NCBI RefSeq assembly: GCF_002081715.1
Contig: NZ_MUKP01000002.1
Coordinates: forward strand, 171,259 to 235,258
DNA: 64,000 nucleotides
DNA from: Nocardia donostiensis
GTDB taxonomy: Bacteria > Actinomycetota > Actinomycetes > Mycobacteriales > Mycobacteriaceae
Direction: 5' to 3'
Shown here: positions 36,120-44,112 of the stretch, in pieces
How positions within the stretch are numbered: position 1 is the stretch's first letter
Layout: each line of letters begins with the position of its first letter
Position numbers and translations under genes: made by a program
The notes under the pieces: generated by a model
Told to the model about the DNA's origin: nothing
The model's database searches: none
Seen by the model: only the letters and a program-made list of their open reading frames with translations

Positions 36120-37685
36120 ATGGCCGGCATCGCGGAGCAGGCGACCACGGCCGGATGGCGCAACCCGCTGCGTGACGAACGGGACAAGCGGGTACCCCGC
36201 ATCGCGGGCCCGTGCAGCATGGTGATCTTCGGGGTCACCGGTGATCTGTCACGTAAGAAGCTGATGCCGGCCATCTACGATCTGGCGAACCGGGGGCTGC
36301 TGCCCCCGGGTTTCGCGCTGATCGGGTTCGCCCGCCGGGATATGGCGGACGAGGATTTCGCGCAGATCGTGCTGGATGCGGTCAAAGCGCATGCGCGGAC
36401 CCCGTTCCGGCAGGAAGTTTGGGACCACCTGGCCGAGGGTTTCCGCTTCGTCCAGGGCACGTTCGAAAACGACGCGGCGTTCGCGCAGCTGGCCGACACC
36501 CTGGCCCGGCTCGACGCCGAACGCGGCACCCGTGGCAACCATGCCTTCTACCTGTCGATACCACCGGATATGTTCCCGGTGGTGCTCGACCAGCTCTCCC
36601 AACACGGGCTGGCCAAATCGGTGCACGGCACCGGCCGCGAACCGTGGCGCAGGGTGGTGGTCGAGAAACCGTTCGGGCACGACCTGGACAGCGCCCGCGA
36701 GCTCAACGCGCTGGTCAACCGGGTGTTCCCGGAGGAGACGGTGTTCCGTATCGACCACTACCTGGGCAAGGAGACGGTTCAGAACATTCTGGCGTTGCGG
36801 TTCGCCAACCAGCTGTTCGACCCGATCTGGAACGCCAACTACGTCGACCATGTGCAGATCACCATGGCCGAGGACATCGGGCTCGGTGGCCGCGCGGGCT
36901 ATTACGACGGTATCGGCGCGGCCCGCGACGTCATCCAGAACCATCTGCTGCAACTGCTCGCGCTGACCGCGATGGAGGAGCCGATCAGCTTCGCCCCCGC
37001 ACAGCTGCAAATGGAGAAGATCAAGGTCCTCTCCGCCACCAAACTGGTCGAACCACTGGACGAGACCACCGCCCGCGGCCAGTACGCGGCCGGCTGGCAG
37101 GGCGGCGAACAGGTGGTCGGCCTGCTCGACGAGGAAGGTTTCGACCCGCACTCGCGCACCGAGACCTTCGCCGCGATCACCCTCGAGGTCGACACCCGCC
37201 GCTGGGCGGGTGTTCCGTTCTATCTGCGCACCGGTAAACGGCTTGGCAGGCGGGTCACCGAGATCGCGGTCGTGTTCAAACGCGCACCGCATCTACCGTT
37301 CGACGCCACCATGACCGAGGAACTGGGCGAAAACGCGCTGGTCATCCGGGTGCAGCCGGATGAAGGCATCACCATGCGGTTCGGGTCGAAGGTCCCCGGC
37401 TCCAGTATGGAAGTGCGCGACGTGAACATGGACTTCAGCTACGGCGAAGCATTCACCGAATCCTCGCCGGAAGCCTACGAACGGCTCATCCTGGACGTCC
37501 TGCTCGGAGAGCCGTCGCTGTTCCCGGTCAACGCGGAGGTCGAATTGTCCTGGAGCATCCTGGACCCGGTGCTGGCACACTGGGCCGCCGACGGCGCCCC
37601 CGAACAGTACCCCGCAGGCACCTGGGGGCCTGCGTCCGCCGACGAGATACTGGCCCGTACCGGCCGGGAATGGCGGCGGCCGTAA
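36120..37685 (+). CDS. zwf: Glucose-6-phosphate 1-dehydrogenase
   Basis: This 521-residue protein has the NADP-binding sequence VIFGVTGDLSRKKLMPAIYDL and the active-site motif FRIDHYLGKETVQNI, with the conserved His-Tyr-Leu-Gly-Lys. This is the zwf2 type that requires OpcA, consistent with the opcA gene that starts within its stop codon (TAATG). It opens the oxidative pentose phosphate branch, supplying NADPH. GGAGG lies at the end of tal as its ribosome site. Confidence 0.97.
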   Translation: MAGIAEQATTAGWRNPLRDERDKRVPRIAGPCSMVIFGVTGDLSRKKLMPAIYDLANRGLLPPGFALIGFARRDMADEDFAQIVLDAVKAHARTPFRQEVWDHLAEGFRFVQGTFENDAAFAQLADTLARLDAERGTRGNHAFYLSIPPDMFPVVLDQLSQHGLAKSVHGTGREPWRRVVVEKPFGHDLDSARELNALVNRVFPEETVFRIDHYLGKETVQNILALRFANQLFDPIWNANYVDHVQITMAEDIGLGGRAGYYDGIGAARDVIQNHLLQLLALTAMEEPISFAPAQLQMEKIKVLSATKLVEPLDETTARGQYAAGWQGGEQVVGLLDEEGFDPHSRTETFAAITLEVDTRRWAGVPFYLRTGKRLGRRVTEIAVVFKRAPHLPFDATMTEELGENALVIRVQPDEGITMRFGSKVPGSSMEVRDVNMDFSYGEAFTESSPEAYERLILDVLLGEPSLFPVNAEVELSWSILDPVLAHWAADGAPEQYPAGTWGPASADEILARTGREWRRP

Positions 37686-38596
37686 TGATCATCGATATGC
37701 CCGGCACCACCACCGGCGAGGTCACCAAACGGTTGGTGCGGCTGCGCGAGGACTTCGGCGTCATCACCATGGGCCGCGTGCTCACCCTCGTCGTCTGCAC
37801 CCTCGACAGCTCCGAAGCCGAGGGCGCCATCGAAGCCGCCAACGAGGCCAGCCACGAACACCCCTGCCGGGTGGTGGTACTCGCCCGCGGCGACCGGGAG
37901 ACCGAGACCCGGCTGGACGCCCAGATCCGGGTCGGCGGCGACGCGGGCGCGGCCGAAGTGATCGTGCTGCGGTTACAGGGCCAATTGGTGAACCATGAGG
38001 ACAGCGTGGTCATCCCCTTCCTGCTGCCCGACACCCCGGTGGTGGCCTGGTGGCCGCGCGGAGCGCCGGAATTCCCGTCCCAGGACTCGGTGGGACGGCT
38101 GGCGGCGCGGCGCATCACCGATGCCACTTTCGCCGCCGACCCGCAAGCAACCATCAAACGCCGCCGCTGCTCCTACGCCGTCGGTGACACCGACCTGGCG
38201 TGGAGCCGGATCACCTACTGGCGGGCGCTGCTGACCGCCGCGATGGACGAGCCGCCCTACGAGCCCGTACGGTCGGTGACCGTCTCCGGCCTCCGCGACG
38301 AACCCGCCCTGGATATACTCGCAGGCTGGCTGGCCTCCCGGCTCGACTGCGCGGTCCACCGGCGCACCGGTCCGCTGCGCGTCGAACTGCGCCGGTCATC
38401 GGTATCGATCGCCATCGCCCGCCCGCAGACCGGCGTCACCGCCACCCTGACCCGCACCGGGGAGCCTGACCAGCGGATCGCGTTGGCGCGCCGGGAAACC
38501 CGCGACTGTCTCGCCGAAGAACTACGCAGGCTCGACGCGGACGATATCTACGCCGAAGCGCTCGCCGGAATCGAAAGGGTGACCTATGACCAGTAG
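37685..38596 (+). CDS. opcA: OpcA, glucose-6-phosphate dehydrogenase assembly/activator protein
   Basis: This protein of about 303 residues starts MIIDMPGTTTGEVTKRLVRLRED, the family N-terminus. It contains LVNHEDSVVIPFLLPDTPVVAWWP and ITYWRALLTAAMD. OpcA binds the dehydrogenase and raises its activity; in actinobacteria and cyanobacteria it is always next to zwf. The ATG at 37685 shares a base with the zwf stop (TAATG) and is chosen over an in-frame start five codons upstream inside zwf. It overlaps pgl by 11 bases. Confidence 0.95.
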   Translation: MIIDMPGTTTGEVTKRLVRLREDFGVITMGRVLTLVVCTLDSSEAEGAIEAANEASHEHPCRVVVLARGDRETETRLDAQIRVGGDAGAAEVIVLRLQGQLVNHEDSVVIPFLLPDTPVVAWWPRGAPEFPSQDSVGRLAARRITDATFAADPQATIKRRRCSYAVGDTDLAWSRITYWRALLTAAMDEPPYEPVRSVTVSGLRDEPALDILAGWLASRLDCAVHRRTGPLRVELRRSSVSIAIARPQTGVTATLTRTGEPDQRIALARRETRDCLAEELRRLDADDIYAEALAGIERVTYDQ

Positions 38597-39347
38597 CGCC
38601 AGTAGCACCGACTCCTCGTTCCCCGGCGACACCGTCGAAGTCCACCTCGACACCGACGCGCTGCTCGACGCCGCCGCAGCCCGCTTCGTCGGCGTCATCA
38701 CCGCCGCACAAACCGCCCACGGCACCGCGTCGGTGGTGCTGACCGGAGGCGGGACCGGTATCGCGCTGCTCGAACGAGTGCGCCGATCACCCGGTGATAT
38801 CGACTGGTCCCGATTGGACGTGTTCTGGGGCGACGAACGATTCGTCCCCGCCGGAGACCCCGAACGCAACGAGCTACAGGCGCGGGAAGCGCTACTCGAC
38901 CACGTGCCGGTCGACCCCGCGCGCGTCCACCCAGTCGCCACCTCCGACAGCGAATACCCCGACCCCGTCGAAGCCGCAGCCGAATACTCCGCGACCGTGC
39001 ACGCGCACCTCGCCGCACACGACGGATTCGATCTGCATCTGCTCGGGATGGGCGGGGAAGGGCATATCAACTCGCTGTTCCCGCACACCGATGCAGTACG
39101 CGAAGACCACGAACTCGTCGTCGCCGTCACCGACTCCCCCAAACCCCCGCCGGTGCGGGTGACACTCACCCTGCCCGCGGTCCGCCGAGCCCGGCACGTG
39201 GTGCTCGTGGTGTCCGGCGAAGGGAAAGCCGAGGCAGTAGCTGCCGCGCTCAACGGGGCACAGGCTGTGGACATACCGGCGGCAGGGGCCAGCGGGAGCG
39301 AATCGACCACCTGGTTACTCGACCAGGGCGCTGCGGGCGCGCTGTAA
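38586..39347 (+). CDS. pgl: 6-phosphogluconolactonase (DevB type)
   Basis: This 253-residue protein has LTGGGTGIALLERV, the conserved DVFWGDERFVPAGDPERN and the active-site region LHLLGMGGEGHINSLFPH. It hydrolyses 6-phosphogluconolactone, completing the step started by Zwf. It is the last gene of the tkt operon. Its TAA is followed after 5 bases by the first hairpin of a palindromic repeat element, which may double as terminator. Confidence 0.95.
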   Translation: MTSSASSTDSSFPGDTVEVHLDTDALLDAAAARFVGVITAAQTAHGTASVVLTGGGTGIALLERVRRSPGDIDWSRLDVFWGDERFVPAGDPERNELQAREALLDHVPVDPARVHPVATSDSEYPDPVEAAAEYSATVHAHLAAHDGFDLHLLGMGGEGHINSLFPHTDAVREDHELVVAVTDSPKPPPVRVTLTLPAVRRARHVVLVVSGEGKAEAVAAALNGAQAVDIPAAGASGSESTTWLLDQGAAGAL

Positions 39348-39352
39348 TTTTG

Positions 39353-39540
39353 GCCGCGACTTCGTCGCGGCGGGTTCGCGGCCCCCTGGTGGCTCGCGTT
39401 TCAGCCCTCGCGACTTGCGCCTTCGGGGCATGCGCGAGTGTCGGACGTTCGTCCGCCCCGGCGCTCCCAGCGAGTGTCGGACGTTCGTCCGCCCCGGCAC
39501 TCCAAGCTGCGAGGGCTGAAACGCGAGCCGAGCCGCAAAC
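39353..39540 (+). repeat. Dispersed palindromic element, copy 1 (full length, expanded core)
   Basis: The element starts with a perfect 8-bp hairpin, GCCGCGAC-TTC-GTCGCGGC (39353-39371), followed by GGGTTCGCGGCCCC. A 21-base arm (39391-39411) begins GGCTCGCGTTTCAGCC. It is perfectly complementary to 39509-39529, which is followed by GCCGCAAACC, the partner of the outer GGTTCGCGGC. Between the arms lie 97 bases including two tandem 36-base units. Related copies are at about 51752-51869 (inverted orientation) and 61491-61536 (partial). It lies directly downstream of pgl. Confidence 0.85.
39434..39505 (+). repeat. Tandem 36-base duplication inside palindromic element copy 1
   Basis: Two head-to-tail units (39434-39469 and 39470-39505) beginning GCGAGTGTCGGACGTTCGTC differ at only two or three bases. 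Each contains its own small dyad, GGACG-TT-CGTCC. Copy 2 of the element has only a 25-base core with no such unit, so this is an expansion specific to copy 1. Confidence 0.85.
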
Positions 39541-39558
39541 CGGATGGGGCGACCGGGA

Positions 39559-39720
39559 GTCACCTGGATCCTGATCATCGAGTTCCCCGGTATGGCTCGG
39601 ATTCGGCAGTGGTACGACTCCCCCGAGTACCGGCGGGCCCCGGGAGATCCGGGACGGCAAGGTGTGGGTGCAGATGCTGTTCGCCGAGGGAGCGCCGCCC
39701 GAGGGCTTCTCGGTCTCGTC
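39559..39720 (+). pseudogene. DUF1330-family gene remnant, 5'-truncated and frameshifted
   Basis: One frame reads WILIIEFPGMARIRQWYDSPEYRRA (residues split across 39565-39639), the conserved core of DUF1330 proteins (EFP..., WY.SPEY). Immediately after, the homology continues in the next frame as REIRDGKVWVQMLFAEG, which fits the family's C-terminal half. A single-base change in the GGGCCCCGGG run near 39637-39643 would restore one frame. The N-terminal half is missing, and the repeat element abuts the break. The intact family consists of proteins of about 95 residues of unclear enzymatic role. Confidence 0.5.
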
Positions 39721-39840
39721 CTCACCACACCCTCGATCCCGGCAACCGCGCGCGGACACCCGGACAGCAGACTCACGACGTGCCGCGACAACACCCTTGA
39801 ATCACCGTATACGCCTTAGGCTGGTAGCGGTGAGGGTCCA

Positions 39841-42141
39841 GTGAGTACCCAGGAGGCCGAGCAGCGGTTCCGTGCGGAGATCGCGGAGCTGCGGGCTGCG
39901 CCGTCGATAACTCCCGACCGGCAACTCGCTCCCGGGATCACCGGCCGAGAGTGCCTCGAGCTGTTCGTATCTCAGGTGACGAGCCGCCACGCCGACCTGG
40001 CCGCACGCAGTTTGACCGCGAGCGGGCACGGCTTCTACAGCATCGGATCCTCCGGCCACGAGGGTAACGTGGCGCTGGCCGCGGCGAGCCGCGTCACCGA
40101 TCCCGTACTGCCGCACTACCGTTCCGGTGCGCTCTTCATACATCGAGTCCGCCGGGCGGGGGGTGCCGACCCCGTCCGGGATCTGCTTCTCGGGGTGGTC
40201 GCCGCCGCGGCCGACCCGATCTCCGGTGGTCGGCACAAGGTGTTCGGCAGTGCGGCGGCGCACGTTATCCCGCAAACCTCCACTATCTCCTCACATCTGC
40301 CGCGCGCACTGGGACTGGCCTTCGCGATCGATCGCGCCGCACGGCTTGGTATCGCCTGCCCGTGGCAGTCGGATTCGGTGGTGCTGTGCAGTTTCGGGGA
40401 TGCCTCGGCCAACCATTCCACCGCGGCAGGCGCGATCAACACGGCGATACACACCGCGCATCTCGGAGTCGCAGTTCCGGTGTTGTTCGTCTGCGAGGAC
40501 AACGGGATCGGGATCAGTGTGCCCACCCCACCCGACTGGATCGAGCACGCCTACGGGCACCGCCCGAGCCTGCGCTATTTCACCGCCGACGGCTGTGCAC
40601 TCCTCGACGCCGTCACCACCGCCGCCGCAGCAGTGGACTGGGTTCGCAGCCACCGCCGCCCGGCGTTCCTGCGCCTGCGCACGGTGCGGCTATTCGGGCA
40701 TGCCGGGTCGGATGTGGAAACCGCCTACCGCGAACCAGCCGCCATCGACGCCGATCTGGCGCGCGATCCGGTTATCGCGACAGCCCGGCTCCTGATCACC
40801 GAGGGCGTATGCACGCCGGACGAAGTCCTCGGCCGCTATGACCGCATCGCCGAGCGGGTAGCCGCCACCGCGGAACAGGTGCGCGCGGAACCGAAGCTCG
40901 CCGCCGCCGACGCGGTGATCGCACCGCTGGCGCCCGCACATCCGGAGCAGGTGCGCGATGATGTCCAGCGGAAGAAACCGCTGGATCGAACGGTATCTGC
41001 GACGGATCACCTTTCCCGCCCGGCCGCGATGCGCTCCTCGGACGATACGGTGCCTCGGCGTGAAGACACCACGGATACCGGAGACGGCGCGGCGGACAGC
41101 GGCCCCGCCTTCCCAGAGATGCCCACTCCACCTCCGGTGACGCTGGCTCGAGCGATCAACCGCACCCTCGCCGCATTACTGGAGCGAGATTCCGACCTAC
41201 TCGTCTTCGGCGAGGATGTTGCCCGCAAGGGCGGCGTCTACGGCGTGACCAAGGGACTGCGCACCCAGTTCGGCGCCCGCCGGGTGTTCGACACGCTGCT
41301 CGACGAACAAAGCATTCTCGGCACCGCCCTGGGTGCCGGCCTGGCAGGTTTCGTGCCGATCCCGGAAATCCAATACCTGGCCTACCTGCACAATGCGCTC
41401 GACCAGTTGCGCGGTGAAGCCGCGACGTTGTCGTTCTTCTCGTCCGGGCGCTACCGCAACCCGATGGTGGTGCGGGTCGCCGGGTACGCGTACCAGAAGG
41501 GTTTCGGCGGGCATTTCCACAACGACAATTCAGTGGCCGCGCTGCGCGATATTCCCGGTGTGGTGGTGGCATCCCCCGCCCGCGCCGACGACGCGGCCGC
41601 CATGCTGCGCACTTGTGTTTCCGCCGCCAGGGTGGACGGCCGGGTCTGCGTATTCCTCGAACCCATCGCCCTCTACCACACCCGTGACCTGTACGCACCC
41701 GGCGACGAACGGTGGCTGGCGCCGGTTACCGGTGCCCACGTGCCGATCGGCCGGGCTCGCGTCTACGGCGACGGAACAGATCTGACGATCGTCGCCTTCG
41801 CCAACTCGGTACCGATGAGCCTGCGCGTCGCGCGCCGGCTCGCCGACCGCGGTATCGGCGCCCGCGTCCTCGACCTGCGCTGGCTGTCCCCACTCCCCCG
41901 CGCGGATCTGCTCCGGCACGCCGAGATCACCGGCCGGGTCCTCATCGCCGACGAAACCCGGCGCAGCGGCGGTGTATCCGAGACGGTCTGCACCGCGCTG
42001 AACGACGACGGGTTCACCGGCAAACTGGTTCGGGTGACCAGCGCGGACAGCTTCGTTCCTCTCGGTCCCGCAGCGGCTACTGTGCTGCTCGGCGAGTCCG
42101 ACGTGGAAACCGCCGCCCACGCTCTTGCCACCGCAGAGTGA
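39841..42141 (+). CDS. Fused alpha-beta E1 component of a branched-chain 2-oxoacid dehydrogenase-like enzyme
   Basis: This 766-residue protein joins both E1 chains. The alpha part (about 1-345) has SGHEGNVALAAAS and a thiamine-diphosphate motif SFGDASANHSTAAGAIN ending in CEDNGIGISV. A roughly 75-residue low-complexity linker follows. The beta part (about 430-766) has LVFGEDVARKGGVYGVTKGL, FDTLLDEQSILGTALG and PIPEIQYLAYLHNALDQLRGEA. Such enzymes decarboxylate branched-chain 2-oxoacids and acylate a lipoyl E2. No E2 or E3 gene is nearby, so partners must be elsewhere. The GTG at 39841 overlaps no other gene. The usual GDG start of the cofactor motif is GDA here. Confidence 0.88.
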   Translation: MSTQEAEQRFRAEIAELRAAPSITPDRQLAPGITGRECLELFVSQVTSRHADLAARSLTASGHGFYSIGSSGHEGNVALAAASRVTDPVLPHYRSGALFIHRVRRAGGADPVRDLLLGVVAAAADPISGGRHKVFGSAAAHVIPQTSTISSHLPRALGLAFAIDRAARLGIACPWQSDSVVLCSFGDASANHSTAAGAINTAIHTAHLGVAVPVLFVCEDNGIGISVPTPPDWIEHAYGHRPSLRYFTADGCALLDAVTTAAAAVDWVRSHRRPAFLRLRTVRLFGHAGSDVETAYREPAAIDADLARDPVIATARLLITEGVCTPDEVLGRYDRIAERVAATAEQVRAEPKLAAADAVIAPLAPAHPEQVRDDVQRKKPLDRTVSATDHLSRPAAMRSSDDTVPRREDTTDTGDGAADSGPAFPEMPTPPPVTLARAINRTLAALLERDSDLLVFGEDVARKGGVYGVTKGLRTQFGARRVFDTLLDEQSILGTALGAGLAGFVPIPEIQYLAYLHNALDQLRGEAATLSFFSSGRYRNPMVVRVAGYAYQKGFGGHFHNDNSVAALRDIPGVVVASPARADDAAAMLRTCVSAARVDGRVCVFLEPIALYHTRDLYAPGDERWLAPVTGAHVPIGRARVYGDGTDLTIVAFANSVPMSLRVARRLADRGIGARVLDLRWLSPLPRADLLRHAEITGRVLIADETRRSGGVSETVCTALNDDGFTGKLVRVTSADSFVPLGPAAATVLLGESDVETAAHALATAE

Positions 42142-42599
42142 GCCGGTACACCGCCGGTCACCGAGCAACTCGTCGAAATCCCCGCGATCGGCCCTCTCAC
42201 CGCATTGCCGCAACGTTCGAAGGCGCGCAAGACACCGGCCCACCTCGCCCGGCACGCCGGCGTCGCCATCCATCGCACGACTGCCACAGCGCGGTCGGCC
42301 GCTGCCAAACGACTCGGCTCCCCGTCAGAACCGCCGAGCAGGTCGTCTTGTTGTACATCGGGCCTCAGCCGCCCGGTCGCACCCCTGTTGGCCGCCCGCG
42401 GTGAAGACTTTTCACTCTGCCGGGGCACCTCTGGTACTGCGTGCCGGTTGATTCGCGAACGATCTGTGGTCCGCTGGACGTCGACGACGGTGGGACCAAC
42501 AGGACACGATCTCGACGATCGGCGGCGTACGGGTTCGAGCATGCGACGGTGGAAATACAGTGGGCGATGACGGGCATACCTGCGGCAGGAGGTGCGGTG
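42142..42599. other. Non-coding stretch with a possible IS110-type transposase scrap
   Basis: No intact gene is supported in these roughly 460 bases. Immediately after the E1 stop, in the same frame, the translation reads VEIPAIGPLTAL and, 12 residues on, HLARHAGVAIH (42175-42270). In order and approximate spacing these recall the C-terminal IPGxGPxTA...YAGL pattern of IS110-family transposases. No terminal repeats or further transposase motifs are seen. The ribosome site AGGAGG of the next gene is at 42587-42592. Confidence 0.3.
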
Positions 42600-43073
42600 A
42601 TGGCAACGATGTCGACGCTGGGTGAGGTACGGCCGGAGCACGACTGCGCAGGCGACCTGGTGTCGCTGCATTATCTGCGGTCGTTCCGGCGGCCGGTGCT
42701 CGAGGTGTGGGCGGCATGTACCGAACCCCGGCAGTTGCTGTGCTGGCTCGGTGCGATCAGCGGCAGCGGCAACGAACGGTCCGTCGAACCGGTCGACGGA
42801 CCGTTCCATGAGCCCATCGAGCTGCGCATCGAACGCTGTATCGCTCCGCACGAACTCGTCGCCGAGATCGGTGATGCTGCGCTGGAGCTGCGGTTGGACC
42901 AGGTCGGGGTGGTAACCAATCTGGAACTCGTGCGACGGCGTATCCACGCGGGCGCGGCGGCCGTCGTCGGCCCGCGCTGGCAGTTCCTGCTCGACCGGTT
43001 CACCGCCTATCTGGAGCGCAAGCCGGTGCCCCGTTGGCCCGAGTATCCCGATGTGACCGCCGAATACCGCTGA
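42600..43073 (+). CDS. SRPBCC (AHSA1-like) domain protein
   Basis: This protein of about 157 residues contains LVSLHYLRSFRRPVLEVWAACTEPRQLLCWLG, the typical opening of AHSA1/START-like SRPBCC domains (strand, then V..VW.A.T.P..L..W). The ending is WQFLLDRFTAYLERKPVPRWPE. Such domains bind hydrophobic ligands or act as chaperone co-factors. The ATG at 42600 has AGGAGG with 7-base spacing; GTG at 42597 is equally close. The C-terminus ends 7 bases before the convergent hydrolase. The function is unknown. Confidence 0.75.
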   Translation: MATMSTLGEVRPEHDCAGDLVSLHYLRSFRRPVLEVWAACTEPRQLLCWLGAISGSGNERSVEPVDGPFHEPIELRIERCIAPHELVAEIGDAALELRLDQVGVVTNLELVRRRIHAGAAAVVGPRWQFLLDRFTAYLERKPVPRWPEYPDVTAEYR

Positions 43074-43080
43074 GTGTCTG

Positions 43081-44061
43081 TCAGCGGGTGTCCGTGGCGA
43101 GGTCGGCAAGGCTGCGTTTCAGGAAGTCGTCGACGTCTGCGGTGCGTTCCAGTTGGACCAGATGCCCGGCTCCGGCGACCCGTTCCACGGCACGCAGATC
43201 CGGCAGCAGCGCACGCATCACCTCCAGCGGGTCGCGGCCGCTGAAGCCTTCCATATCCGGGTCGTGCTCGCCGTACAGGAAATAGACGGGGACCTTGGGC
43301 GCGGCGCCGGCGTATTCGGCGGTCAGCTCCCAGTTGCGGTCCAGTGCGCGATACCAATTCAGTCCGCCGGTGAACCCGGTCCGCTCGAAGTCTGCTGCGA
43401 GTGTGTCGAACTCTTCGACCGACAACCAAGGCCATGGCAGCGGCGGCGCCTCGGGCAGCGCCTCCAGGTACCGGCTGCCGGGTGGGAATTGCCAGGTGTC
43501 GAGGTAGTGGTAGTCGGCGCTGAGCGCGTAGTACACGCGGGCGAGGAATTCCCGCGGGTGCGCCGCGAGTTCGGCGTCGGCGACGCCGGGCTGCTGGAAG
43601 TAGTGCAGGTGCACGAAATGCTGTTGGGCCATTTTCGCCCACAGCCCCGACGGCGGGCGGGTCAGCCGCGGGACGAAAGGATTGTTCAGCACCACCAGCC
43701 CGCGCACCCGCTGCGGTTCGCGCAACGCCAGCTCCCACAGCAGCGCGGCCCCGAAATCGACGCCGACGAACACCGCCTGTTCTGCGCCGATATCGTCGAG
43801 CAGGGCGAGCAGATCACCGATCACCGCCTGGTTGGTGAACGCGTCCACCTCGTCCGGGGTGTCGGTGCGGCCTGCGCCACGCAGGTCCGGCGCGATCGCG
43901 TGATAGCCGGCGGCCGCCACTGCCGCGAGCTGGCGATGCCAGACGAACCAGGTGTGCGGGAAACCGTGACAGAAGATCACGGGAACACCGCTGCCCTGCT
44001 CCGCGATATGCAGACGGGTCCTGTCGACCGTCACGAAGCGATGTGTCGGTTCCACCGGCAA
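43081..44061 (-). CDS. Alpha/beta hydrolase, epoxide hydrolase / haloalkane dehalogenase-like
   Basis: This 326-residue protein has the oxyanion loop FCHGFPHTWFVWHRQL and the nucleophile elbow FVGVDFGAALLWELA, with Asp in place of the usual Ser. A cap domain and the late GAGHLVQLERT carry the catalytic His. An Asp nucleophile with HGFP is characteristic of epoxide hydrolases and fluoroacetate or haloalkane dehalogenases. It is divergent from the SDR gene across 51 bases. The substrate is unknown. Confidence 0.88.
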   Translation of the reverse strand: MPVEPTHRFVTVDRTRLHIAEQGSGVPVIFCHGFPHTWFVWHRQLAAVAAAGYHAIAPDLRGAGRTDTPDEVDAFTNQAVIGDLLALLDDIGAEQAVFVGVDFGAALLWELALREPQRVRGLVVLNNPFVPRLTRPPSGLWAKMAQQHFVHLHYFQQPGVADAELAAHPREFLARVYYALSADYHYLDTWQFPPGSRYLEALPEAPPLPWPWLSVEEFDTLAADFERTGFTGGLNWYRALDRNWELTAEYAGAAPKVPVYFLYGEHDPDMEGFSGRDPLEVMRALLPDLRAVERVAGAGHLVQLERTADVDDFLKRSLADLATDTR

Positions 44062-44112
44062 CCTCCCGAAAATATAGAACGCGTTTCAGTTTCACGGTAA
44101 TGTTCCCGGACC

